Part shown: positions 34,330-42,261 of the stretch, piece after piece
Layout: each line of letters begins with the position of its first letter
Position numbering within the stretch: the first letter of the stretch is position 1
Assembly (NCBI RefSeq): GCF_014204515.1
Contig: NZ_JACHLI010000015.1
Span: 1 to 64,000, forward strand
Reading direction: 5' to 3'
Origin: Pseudomonas nitroreducens
Lineage (GTDB): Bacteria > Pseudomonadota > Gammaproteobacteria > Pseudomonadales > Pseudomonadaceae
DNA: 64,000 nucleotides
Notes under the pieces: generated by a model
What the model saw: only the letters and a program-made list of their open reading frames with translations
Told to the model about the DNA's origin: nothing
Database searches by the model: none
Program-made: the position numbers and the translations under genes

Positions 34330-35286
34330 ATGGCTCTGATTTATCCCATTCTCTTGCGGCGTTTTCTTCTCGGAGCCCTGACCCTGCTGGGCGTCTCCGC
34401 ACTCATCTTCGCGGCGGTGCAGCTGCTGCCCGGCGACATGGCGCAGAAGCTGCTCGGCCAGTCCGCCACTCCCGAGGCACTGCACGCCCTGCGTCACGAG
34501 CTGGGGCTCGACCAGCCGGCGCTGACGCGCTACCTGCACTGGCTGCTGGGCAGCCTGCAGGGCGACTTCGGCACCTCGCTGTCCAACGGCCGGGCGGTGT
34601 CGGAGCTGATCGGCCAGCGCCTGCTCAACACCCTGTTCCTGGCCGGCTACACGGCGCTGATCGCAGTGCCCCTGGCGCTGCTACTGGGATTGTTCGCAGC
34701 GCTGTACAAGGACTCGCTGTACGACCGCGTGGTGAACGTCATCTCCCTGGCGGCGGTGTCGCTGCCGGAGTTCTTCATCGGCTACATCCTCATCCTCTGG
34801 CTGGCGGTGAAGCACCCGCTGTTCCCCTCCATCGCCGATGTGCCGCCCTCGGCGAGCCTGCTGGAGCACCTGCAGGCGGCCTTCCTGCCGGCACTGACGC
34901 TGACCCTGGTGATCACCGCGCACATGATGCGCATGACCCGCATCGCGGTGCTCGACCTGCTGCAGCTGCCCTACATCGAGATGGCCCGGCTCAAGGGCCT
35001 GTCGCGGCTGAAGATCGTCCTGCGCCACGCACTGCCCAATGCCTGGGCGCCCATCGTCAACGTCATCGCGGTGAACCTGGCGTACCTGATCACCGGCGTG
35101 GTGGTGGTCGAGGTGGTGTTCGTCTACCCCGGCCTCGGGCAGCTGATGGTGGACTCGGTGATCAAGCGCGACGTCATGGTGGTCCAGGCCTGCTGCTGCA
35201 TCTTCGCGGTGGTCTACATCGGCATCAACCTGCTCGCCGATGTGCTGTCCATCGTCACCAATCCGCGCCTGTTGCATCGCAAGTGA
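34330..35286 (+). CDS. ABC transporter permease, DppB type
   Basis: The 318-residue product has the DppB-type layout: an N-terminal membrane segment (ILLRRFLLGALTLLGVSALI), the AVQLLPGDMAQ stretch, GLDQPALTRYLHWLLGSLQGD, and a BPD_transp_1 domain with the EAA loop (YIEMARLKGLSRLKIVLRHALPNA) that contacts the ATPase. The C-terminal GVVVVEVVFVYPGLGQLMVD is family-typical. The ATG at 34330 is chosen by match to the N-terminus of relatives; an earlier in-frame start at 34261 would add a proline/glutamine-rich tail. It pairs with the 35297 permease. Confidence 0.9.
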   Translation: MALIYPILLRRFLLGALTLLGVSALIFAAVQLLPGDMAQKLLGQSATPEALHALRHELGLDQPALTRYLHWLLGSLQGDFGTSLSNGRAVSELIGQRLLNTLFLAGYTALIAVPLALLLGLFAALYKDSLYDRVVNVISLAAVSLPEFFIGYILILWLAVKHPLFPSIADVPPSASLLEHLQAAFLPALTLTLVITAHMMRMTRIAVLDLLQLPYIEMARLKGLSRLKIVLRHALPNAWAPIVNVIAVNLAYLITGVVVVEVVFVYPGLGQLMVDSVIKRDVMVVQACCCIFAVVYIGINLLADVLSIVTNPRLLHRK

Positions 35287-35296
35287 GGGCGAACCG

Positions 35297-36112
35297 ATGA
35301 ATGCCTTGATCGCAACCTTCAAGCAGATGACCTGGACCGCCCGCATCGGCCTGCTGATCATCCTCTTCTACACCTTCCTCGCGCTGTTCGGCCCGCTGGT
35401 GGCGCCCTTCGGCGAGACCGAGATCGTCGGCAGCGAATACGACCCGTGGAGCGCACAGCACTGGCTGGGCACCGACGCCCTGGGGCGCGACATGCTCTCG
35501 CGGGTGATCTTCGCCGCGCGCAACACCATCGGCATCGCGCTGCTGTCCACCGCGCTGGCGTTCTTCATCGGCGGCTCGCTGGGGCTGATCGCCGCTGCCG
35601 TGGGCGGCTGGGTCGACGGCGCGCTGTCGCGCCTGGTGGACGTGCTGATGGCGGTGCCGCAGCTGATCTGCGCGCTGTTGCTGCTGACCATCTTCGGCAC
35701 CAGCATCGCCAACCTGGTGTTCGTCATCGCCCTGGTGGACGCCACGCGGATCTTCCGCCTGGCGCGCTCGGTGTCGCTCAACGTGGTGGTGACCGACTAC
35801 ATGGAAGTCGCCCGGCTGCGCGGCGAGGGGCTGTTCTGGCTGGTGGCGGTGGAGCTGCTGCCCAACGTCCGCGCGCCGCTGGTGGCGGAGTTCGGCCTGC
35901 GCTTCTGCTTCGTGTTCCTGACCATTTCCTCGCTGTCGTTCCTCGGCCTGGGCCTGCAACCGCCGCTGGCGGACTGGGGCAGCATGGTCCGCGAGAACGC
36001 TTCGCTGATTTCCTTCGGCGACCTCACTCCGCTGATTCCCGCCGCCGCCATCGGCGTGCTGGCGATCGCCGTCAACTTCGTCGCCGACTGGTTCCTCGCC
36101 CAGCGGCGATGA
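35297..36112 (+). CDS. ABC transporter permease, DppC type
   Basis: The 271-residue product is the DppC partner: IGLLIILFYTFLALFGPLVAPF at the start, HWLGTDALGRDMLSRVIFAAR, the BPD_transp_1 domain and the EAA loop (YMEVARLRGEGLFWLVAVEL). It ends LSFLGLGLQPPLADWGSMV and AVNFVADWFLAQRR. The start at 35297 has GAGGGCGAACCG upstream, 10 bases after the first permease stop. With 34330 and the double ATPase it forms the inner-membrane part of the importer. Confidence 0.9.
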   Translation: MNALIATFKQMTWTARIGLLIILFYTFLALFGPLVAPFGETEIVGSEYDPWSAQHWLGTDALGRDMLSRVIFAARNTIGIALLSTALAFFIGGSLGLIAAAVGGWVDGALSRLVDVLMAVPQLICALLLLTIFGTSIANLVFVIALVDATRIFRLARSVSLNVVVTDYMEVARLRGEGLFWLVAVELLPNVRAPLVAEFGLRFCFVFLTISSLSFLGLGLQPPLADWGSMVRENASLISFGDLTPLIPAAAIGVLAIAVNFVADWFLAQRR

Positions 36113-36143
36113 ACGTCAGCTCCCGTACCTGAGGACACGCAAC

Positions 36144-37757
36144 ATGAGCGAACCCTTGCTGAAGATCACCGGCCTGCGCATCGAGGCCGGCGGCGCGGAC
36201 GGCTGGAACGAGATCGTCCACGGCATCGACCTGCAACTGCAGCGCGGCCGGATTCTCGGCCTGGTCGGCGAGTCCGGCGCCGGCAAATCCACCATCGGCC
36301 TCGCCGCCATGGGCTACACCCGCGATGGCTGCCGCATCAGCGGCGGGGAAATCCTCTTCGATGGCATCGACCTGCGCCAGGTGCCCGAGTCGCAGCATCG
36401 CGAGCTGCTCGGCGCACGCATTGCCTACGTCGCGCAGTCCGCCGCAGCCAGCTTCAACCCCGCGCACCGGCTGATCGACCAGCACTGCGAGAGCGCCCTG
36501 GAGCACGGCCTGGCCGCCCGCGAACAGGCGCGCCGGGACGCGGTGGAGCTGTACCGTAAGATTTCCCTGCCCGAGCCCGAGAGCATCGGCGAGCGCTACC
36601 CGCACCAGGTCTCCGGCGGCCAGTTGCAGCGGATCATGACGGCCATGGCGATGTCCTGCCGGCCGGACCTGATCATCTTCGACGAGCCGACCACGGCGCT
36701 GGACGTCACCACCCAGATCGACGTGCTGCTGACCATCCGCGAGCTGGTCCGCGAGTTCCAGGTGGCGGCCATCTACATCTCCCACGACCTGGCCGTGGTG
36801 GCGCAGATGGCCGACGAGGTGATGGTGCTCAAGGATGGTCACCTGGTGGAGCGTGGCGACAAGCGCCGGCTGATAGCACAACCCCAGGCGGACTACACCC
36901 GCTCGCTGTGGGCGGTGCGAAACCTGGCGTGCGAGGCACGGCCGCCGGTGGCCGCCGACCAGAAGCCGCTGCTGGAATTGCGCGGCATCCGCGCCGGCTA
37001 CGGCAACAAGCAGGTGCTCGACGATGTGTCGCTGAAGGTCTTCCCCGGGCGCACCCTGGCCATTGTCGGCGAGTCCGGCTCGGGCAAGTCGACCCTCGGC
37101 CGCTGCATCACCGGCGCCTTGCCGGCCCGCGAGGGCAGCCTGCTGTTCAACGGCGCGCCCCTGGCCGGGCATTACGCCAAACGCAGCCGCGACGACCTGC
37201 GGGCAATCCAGATGATCTACCAGATGGCCGACACCGCGTTGAACCCGCGCCACCGCATCGGCGACATCGTCGGCCGGCCGCTGCAGTTCTACGGCGGCCT
37301 GAGTGCCGCGCGACGCGAGGAGCGCACCCGCGAACTGCTCGCCGCCGTGGGCCTGGAGCCGGGTCGCTTCATGGCGCGGCGGCCGGGCGAACTGTCCGGC
37401 GGGCAGAAGCAGCGCGTCGGTATCGCCCGTGCGCTGGCGGCAGACCCGGCGGTGATCGTCTGCGACGAGATCACCAGCGCCCTCGACCAGCTGGTCGCCG
37501 AAGGCATCCTGCGGCTGATCGACGACCTCAAGCAGAGCCTGGGCGTGACCTACCTGTTCATCACCCACGACCTCTCGGTGGTCAAGTCCATCGCCGACGA
37601 CGTGCTGGTGCTCAAGGCCGGCAAGGTCGTCGACTTCGGCGAAAAACAGCGGGTGTTCACGCCGCCCTGCGACAGCTACGTCACGCGCCTGCTCGACAGC
37701 ATGCCGCAGATGGACCCGGACTGGCTCGACGGCCTGGCGCACCGGGGCGTGGCCTGA
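36144..37757 (+). CDS. Double ABC ATPase (DppD-DppF fusion type)
   Basis: The 537-residue product holds two complete nucleotide-binding domains. The first has Walker A GESGAGKST (residues 42-50), signature VSGGQLQ and Walker B LIIFDEPTTALD. The second, from about residue 275, has GESGSGKST (about 309-317), LSGGQKQR and VIVCDEITSALD. This replaces the separate DppD and DppF proteins. Both halves look active. It should power import of the ligand bound by the 29557 protein. It follows the second permease by 31 bases. Confidence 0.92.
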   Translation: MSEPLLKITGLRIEAGGADGWNEIVHGIDLQLQRGRILGLVGESGAGKSTIGLAAMGYTRDGCRISGGEILFDGIDLRQVPESQHRELLGARIAYVAQSAAASFNPAHRLIDQHCESALEHGLAAREQARRDAVELYRKISLPEPESIGERYPHQVSGGQLQRIMTAMAMSCRPDLIIFDEPTTALDVTTQIDVLLTIRELVREFQVAAIYISHDLAVVAQMADEVMVLKDGHLVERGDKRRLIAQPQADYTRSLWAVRNLACEARPPVAADQKPLLELRGIRAGYGNKQVLDDVSLKVFPGRTLAIVGESGSGKSTLGRCITGALPAREGSLLFNGAPLAGHYAKRSRDDLRAIQMIYQMADTALNPRHRIGDIVGRPLQFYGGLSAARREERTRELLAAVGLEPGRFMARRPGELSGGQKQRVGIARALAADPAVIVCDEITSALDQLVAEGILRLIDDLKQSLGVTYLFITHDLSVVKSIADDVLVLKAGKVVDFGEKQRVFTPPCDSYVTRLLDSMPQMDPDWLDGLAHRGVA

Positions 37758-37783
37758 ATCTCTTTCCACTCAAGGAGCACAGC

Positions 37784-39265
37784 ATGACCGCAACCACTCG
37801 GCAGCACTGGAGCGAACGCGCCGCCGCGCTCGCCATCGAAGGCCGCTGCTTCATCGATGGCCAGTACCACGACGCGCAGGACCTGCGCAGTTTCGACAAG
37901 ACCAGCCCGCTGGACGGTCGCAAGCTGGCGGCCATCGCCCGTGGCGGCGCGGCGGATATCGACCGCGCGGTGGCCAGCGCGCGCCGCGTGTTTGCGGCCG
38001 GGCACTGGTCGCGCCTGGCGCCGGTGCAGCGCAAGCGCACCCTGATCCGTTTCGCCGAGCTGCTGGAGAGCCACGCCGAGGAACTGGCGCTGCTGGAAAC
38101 CCTCGACATGGGTAAACCCATCGCCCATGCCCTGGCCACCGACGTACCCGGCGCGGCTAACGCCATCCGCTGGTCCGCCGAGGCCATAGACAAGGTCTAC
38201 GGCGAGATCGCCGCCACCGCCGAGGACCAGCTCGGCCTGGTCACCCGCGAGGCGGTAGGCGTGGTCGGAGTGATAGTGCCGTGGAACTTCCCGCTGCTGA
38301 TGGCCAGCTGGAAACTCGGCCCGGCGCTGGCCTGCGGCAACTCGGTGGTGCTCAAGCCGTCCGAACGCTCGCCCCTGACGGCGATCCGCATCGCCGCGCT
38401 GGCCTGCGAGGCAGGGATTCCCGAGGGCGTGCTGAACGTGGTGCCGGGCTTCGGCGCCGAGGCAGGTGACGCGCTGTCGCGGCACATGGATGTGGACGCC
38501 ATCGCCTTCACCGGTTCGACCGGCGTGGCCAAGCGGCTGATGGTCGCCTCCGGGCAGTCCAACCTCAAACGCGTGTGGACGGAGGCGGGCGGCAAGAGCC
38601 CGAACATCGTCTTCGCCGACGCGCCGGATTTGCGCGCGGCAGCCACCAGCGCTGCCTCCGCCATCGCCTACAACCAGGGCCAGGTGTGCACCGCCGGCTC
38701 GCGCCTGCTGGTGCAGGACTCGGTGCGCGAAGAGTTTCTGCACCACCTGGGCGACGCGCTCGGCGCCTGGACACCCAGTGACGCCCTCGACCCGGCCAGC
38801 CGCTACGGCGCGCTGGTCGATGCCCAGCACCTGCAGTCAGTGCAGGGCTACATCGCCAGCGGCCTGGAGGAGGGCGCCCGGCTGGTGGCCGGCACGGGGG
38901 AAGGCGAGGGCTGCTACCTGGCGCCGGTGGTCTTCGATGGCGTGCGCAACGACATGCGCATCGCCCGCGAGGAAATCTTCGGCGCCGTGCTCTCGGTGAT
39001 CAGCTTCAAGGATGCCGAGGAAGCAGTGGCCATCGCCAACGACACGCCCTACGGCCTGGCGGCGGGGGTGTGGACGTCGAACCTTTCCCGCGCGCATCAG
39101 GTTGCGCGCGCGCTGCGGGCCGGCTCGGTGTGGGTCAACCAGTATTCGGGCGGCGACATGACCGCGCCCTTCGGCGGCTTCAAGCAGTCCGGCAACGGGC
39201 GTGATCGTTCGCTGCACGCCTTCGACAAGTACACCGAGCTGAAGGCGACCTGGATCAGGCTCTGA
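37784..39265 (+). CDS. NAD(P)-dependent aldehyde dehydrogenase, PuuC-like
   Basis: The 493-residue product has all class features: IVPWNFPLLMASWKLGPALA, the NAD-site KPSERSPLTA, AFTGSTGVAK, the general base glutamate in VWTEAGGKSPNIVFADAPDL, and the nucleophile C302 in NQGQVCTAGSRL. The TEAGGKS form, rather than ELGGKS, is that of E. coli PuuC, which oxidises gamma-glutamyl-aminobutyraldehyde. AAGGAG lies eight bases before the ATG at 37784. As the last enzyme of the operon it would oxidise an aldehyde released by the hydrolase, possibly an amino- or amide-bearing aldehyde. Confidence 0.88.
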   Translation: MTATTRQHWSERAAALAIEGRCFIDGQYHDAQDLRSFDKTSPLDGRKLAAIARGGAADIDRAVASARRVFAAGHWSRLAPVQRKRTLIRFAELLESHAEELALLETLDMGKPIAHALATDVPGAANAIRWSAEAIDKVYGEIAATAEDQLGLVTREAVGVVGVIVPWNFPLLMASWKLGPALACGNSVVLKPSERSPLTAIRIAALACEAGIPEGVLNVVPGFGAEAGDALSRHMDVDAIAFTGSTGVAKRLMVASGQSNLKRVWTEAGGKSPNIVFADAPDLRAAATSAASAIAYNQGQVCTAGSRLLVQDSVREEFLHHLGDALGAWTPSDALDPASRYGALVDAQHLQSVQGYIASGLEEGARLVAGTGEGEGCYLAPVVFDGVRNDMRIAREEIFGAVLSVISFKDAEEAVAIANDTPYGLAAGVWTSNLSRAHQVARALRAGSVWVNQYSGGDMTAPFGGFKQSGNGRDRSLHAFDKYTELKATWIRL

Positions 39266-39293
39266 ATGAACTAACTTTTGACCGGCACGGACA

Positions 39294-39315
39294 CGGGGCG
39301 GAATAATCCGCCCCG
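39294..39315. terminator. Hairpin between the aldehyde dehydrogenase and the TetR gene
   Basis: CGGGGCGGA at 39294-39302 and TCCGCCCCG at 39307-39315 form a perfect nine-base stem with an ATAA loop. It lies 28 bases after the dehydrogenase stop and 41 before the TetR start. Without a U-tract it could be a partial terminator or, as DNA, an operator for the TetR protein. Confidence 0.55.
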
Positions 39316-39356
39316 AATGGCCAACCCTGATTTGCCCAAGATGGAACCGGCACACT

Positions 39357-40007
39357 ATGTCGCAACAGAAAGTGTCGCAGCAGAAAGTGGCGCAACCCAA
39401 AGCGAAGAAGATCTACGACCCTGAACTGCGCCGTGAGGAAATCATCAAGGCGGCCTTCCTCTGCCTGAGCGAGGAGGGCTACGCCAAGCTCTCCGCACGC
39501 AAGGTGGCGGCCCGCGCCGAGATGGCGCTGGGGCACATCAGCTACCACTTCAAGGACATGAACGAGCTGCTGGTGGAAGCCTACAAGTACGCCTCGCACC
39601 AGCTCTACCAGGCGACCCGCAGCGGGCTGGAAGCCGAGCCGCGCACCGCCATGGCGCAGCTCGAAGTGTTCCTGCGCAGCGGCTTCACCGCCACCTTCCT
39701 CGACCGCAGCTACCTCTCGGTGCGCATCGACCTGTGGTCCGCCTCGCTGTTCCAGGAAGACATCGCCGATACCGAGCGCAAGCTCTACGCCATCTACCGC
39801 GAGCGCCTGGTGGAAATCCTCCGGCGCATCGCCGAGGAGCGCGAGGTGGGCGCCGAGCGCATCGAGAAGTCCGCCGACGCCATCATGGCCATGCTCGACG
39901 GCCTGTGGCTGGACTGGCAGCGGCGACGCAACATGAAGGCCATCGAGCACGGCATGAGCGCCTGCCTCGACCTCGTCGCCTGTTATATGCCGGAAAGCGT
40001 CCGCTGA
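39357..40007 (+). CDS. TetR family transcriptional regulator (BetI-like)
   Basis: The 216-residue product has a TetR HTH at about residues 20-70 (RREEIIKAAFLCLSEEGYAK, VAARAEMALGHISYHFKDMN, ELLVEAYKYAS). The GHISYHF recognition helix and the C-terminal RMDLWSA-like SVRIDLWSASLFQE segment resemble BetI. The N-terminus is a threefold repeat (SQQKV, SQQKV, AQPKA) coded by a 15-base tandem repeat at 39360-39404. Located just after the transport and degradation operon, it is the best candidate to bind the TGTAC-N4-GTACA sites upstream of 29557 and respond to the imported compound or an intermediate. Confidence 0.85.
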   Translation: MSQQKVSQQKVAQPKAKKIYDPELRREEIIKAAFLCLSEEGYAKLSARKVAARAEMALGHISYHFKDMNELLVEAYKYASHQLYQATRSGLEAEPRTAMAQLEVFLRSGFTATFLDRSYLSVRIDLWSASLFQEDIADTERKLYAIYRERLVEILRRIAEEREVGAERIEKSADAIMAMLDGLWLDWQRRRNMKAIEHGMSACLDLVACYMPESVR

Positions 40008-40383
40008 ATCCTGCTGGGACTTTCTCGCGCCCCCTCCCGACGCGGCAACGCCACGTAGGGCGCATAACCCGGAACGGGTTATCCGCCAAATGTCCCGCGG
40101 CGGATAACGCTGGCGCGTTATGCGCCCTACGGTCCTCGCGCCCCCTCCCGACGCGGCAACCCCACGTAGGGCGCATAACCCGGAACGGGTTATCCGCCAA
40201 ATGTCCCACGGCGGATAACGCTGGCGCGTTATGCGCCCTACGGTCCTGGGCGATATTCCCCGGCTCCTGCGCGGGAGCAGCGACAAACTCGAATTGATAT
40301 CATTTGGCTACTATCGGGGCGTAATCGAAGAACGGCTCGCCAGGATCAGCGGGCCTCCAGGGACTTCCAGGCAGAGGATTGCC
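40008..40383. other. Intergenic region, mostly repeat
   Basis: This 376-base gap consists of the duplicated 111-base repeat (40024-40245) and then an A/T-richer patch, GAATTGATATCATTTGGCTA near 40291-40310, that probably holds the promoter of the small gene at 40384. Nothing else coding was seen. Confidence 0.6.
40024..40245. repeat. Tandem duplication of a 111-base unit containing a TAGGGCGCATAAC element
   Basis: 40024-40134 and 40135-40245 are identical except for two bases (G/C in the GCCACG stretch and G/A in GTCCCGCGG). Each unit contains one 79-base element (40054-40132 and 40165-40243) with perfect 15-base terminal inverted repeats, CGTAGGGCGCATAAC and GTTATGCGCCCTACG, and two internal hairpins. 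The near identity indicates a recent duplication. Confidence 0.95.
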
Positions 40384-40626
40384 ATGCCCGATCGCCAGTC
40401 GTTACCGAATCTGTTGCGCCGCACCGCTCTGGCCCGCGAGGCTTTCGAGTCGCGGCGGCGGATCACCTTGGCGCAGCCGCAGTTTCGCGTGCAGGCGCTG
40501 GAGGCCGGGCTTTACCAGGTCATCGACTGCGCCAGCGGCCTGGAGCGCGCACGGCGCCGCAGCTATGCCGCTGCGCTGGACTGCCTCGCCGAACTGCAGC
40601 GCAGCGGCGCTGCCAGCGCCTGCTGA
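40384..40626 (+). CDS. Small hypothetical protein
   Basis: The 80-residue product (MPDRQSLPNLLRRTALAREA at the start) is polar and basic in its first half and has no signal or membrane segment. GAGG lies six bases before the ATG at 40384. An upstream in-frame start at 40231 would read through the repeat element and is rejected. The LYQVIDCASGLERARRRSYA stretch suggests a small folded domain. It is convergent with the next gene, eight bases apart. No family recognised. Confidence 0.6.
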   Translation: MPDRQSLPNLLRRTALAREAFESRRRITLAQPQFRVQALEAGLYQVIDCASGLERARRRSYAAALDCLAELQRSGAASAC

Positions 40627-40633
40627 GGCGGCT

Positions 40634-40885
40634 TCAGGAATCCTTGGGTACCAGGCGGAACAGGGCACGGCCATCCAGCCACTGGGCACGGCCATGGGCG
40701 TCGATCTCGCCGACGCATTGGCCCAGGTCCTGGCCGTCGAGCTCGATGAACAGGTGGTTGGCGTAGACACGGAAGCGCTCGGCGCTGTCCGCCAGTTCCA
40801 CCCGGCCGTTGTGCAGCACGCCGATGCGCTTGCCAACCCCGCCGGGGGTATACACCTCGTAGCTGCCCTTGCTGTAGATCGCCAC
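40634..40885 (-). CDS. Small hypothetical protein (beta-rich)
   Basis: Read from the second of two adjacent GTG codons (40885), the product has 83 residues starting (M)AIYSKGSYEVYTPGGVGKR and ending ALFRLVPKDS. GGGAGG lies seven bases upstream. The frame is open to 41002 but the added residues are unlike the rest. The pattern of short hydrophobic strands (RIGVLHNGRVEL, FRVYANHLFIEL) suggests a small beta-barrel. Similar short proteins are common in Pseudomonas with no known role. Confidence 0.6.
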   Translation of the reverse strand: MAIYSKGSYEVYTPGGVGKRIGVLHNGRVELADSAERFRVYANHLFIELDGQDLGQCVGEIDAHGRAQWLDGRALFRLVPKDS

Positions 40886-41038
40886 CACGCCGCCTCCCTG
40901 CCAGCCCGCTCGATGCACCGACTTAAGCACACAATGATGGCAATTGGATATCAATTCCTGGCGATCTGCTGCAAACCCCTGGTTGCCGCAGCGATCGCCC
41001 AAGCCATCGAATGCCGCCCAGAACAGTGAAGCACCTGC

Positions 41039-42154
41039 TCAGTGACTGGTCCGCCCTTGTTCGGGTTGAGGCGCCGAATGGGCATGGCTTCGCTCCACTG
41101 GCTTGCGCGGAGCGTCGGCGAGGACTTCCACATTGCGCAGCTCCCGCACCGGCAGGGCAAGCTCGACGCCCAGCTCCTGCATGCCGGCCAACAGGCGCAG
41201 GTTGATGTGCTGCTGCACGTCCATGTAGCGGTTGTAGTCGGCGGTTTGCATGATGTAGACCACCTCGTAGAGCAGGCGGCTTTCGTCGAAGGAGAGCAGG
41301 TGCGCACGGTCGAATTTCGCCTCGCCGACCCCGTCGATGATCTTCCGGACCAGCTCGGCCACCGCTTCGGCCTTGTCTGCCTGGGTGCGGTAGCTGACGC
41401 CGAACTGGAAGACGATGCGCCGGGTGTTCATGCGCTTGTAGTTGTGCAGCGTCTGCTTGAGCAGCTCGGCGTTGGAGCAGACGATCTGCTCGCCGCTCAG
41501 ACTGCGGATGCGGGTAGTCTTCAGGCCGATGTGCTCGATGGTCCCGGCGACATCGCCGAAAACCACGAAGTCGCCGATCTCGAACGGCTTGTCGAAGCCG
41601 ATCGACAGCGAGGCGAAGATGTCGCTGAGGATGGTCTGCACTGCCAGTGCCACGGCGATGCCGCCCACACCGAGGCTGGCGATCAGCGCGGTGATGTCCA
41701 CGCCCAGGTTGGCCAGGATCGACAGCAGCATCACCGCCCACACCACCAGCAGCACCACCACCGAGATCAGCGAGGCCATCACCGGGTTCTGCATGCCGCC
41801 GAAGCGCAGCCGCGACAGGTCGCGCGTCCACAGTCGCACACAGGCATCCATCCACCAGGCCACCTGCAGCGCAAGCACGACGAACCAGGCGTGGGCCAGG
41901 GCCGAACTCCAGTTGTCGGGGAGGGTGGTCAGCTTCAGCGCGAGCATCAGGGCGAAGACGAAGATCAGCAGGTTGCTGGTGCGCCCGGCGATGGCGGCGG
42001 CGTAGCACGCCCACTGACTGGTGCGGCCTTCCAGGCGCCTGCGCGCCGAACCGACCAGGAAGCGCAGGATGGTGAAACCGATGGCGGCGGCGAGCACCAC
42101 CAACAGCAGGCGGCTGAGCTGGGTCAGGTCCAGCCAGGCATTGAGCGACCCCAT
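41039..42154 (-). CDS. Mechanosensitive ion channel, MscS family
   Basis: The 371-residue product has about five membrane segments in its first 200 residues, with the pore helix ANLGVDITALIASLGVGGIA followed by VALAVQTILSDIFASLSI. The cytoplasmic MscS beta domain follows (FDKPFEIGDFVVFGDVAGTI, EHIGLKTTRIRSLSGEQIV, SNAELLKQTLHNYKRM). It opens under membrane tension to release solutes on osmotic downshock. It has a longer N-terminal membrane part than E. coli MscS (286 residues). It ends with a polar tail, ERSHAHSAPQPEQGRTSH. It stands alone, not clearly in an operon. Confidence 0.93.
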   Translation of the reverse strand: MGSLNAWLDLTQLSRLLLVVLAAAIGFTILRFLVGSARRRLEGRTSQWACYAAAIAGRTSNLLIFVFALMLALKLTTLPDNWSSALAHAWFVVLALQVAWWMDACVRLWTRDLSRLRFGGMQNPVMASLISVVVLLVVWAVMLLSILANLGVDITALIASLGVGGIAVALAVQTILSDIFASLSIGFDKPFEIGDFVVFGDVAGTIEHIGLKTTRIRSLSGEQIVCSNAELLKQTLHNYKRMNTRRIVFQFGVSYRTQADKAEAVAELVRKIIDGVGEAKFDRAHLLSFDESRLLYEVVYIMQTADYNRYMDVQQHINLRLLAGMQELGVELALPVRELRNVEVLADAPRKPVERSHAHSAPQPEQGRTSH

Positions 42155-42261
42155 GTTCCCTCCTCATCAACGGTGACAGGAGTAGGGTTGGGGGCACGCT
42201 GCCCGCAGAAGTTCAGCTCAAGGGGCTGAGCGGTGCCCTGTGCGGGAACTCAGCGGCCGAC

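Noticed and set aside
36908..37783. A long N-terminal extension of the aldehyde dehydrogenase frame into the ATPase gene
   Set aside because: The extension is a shadow of the ATPase second domain. The ATG at 37784 has AAGGAG and gives the normal family length.
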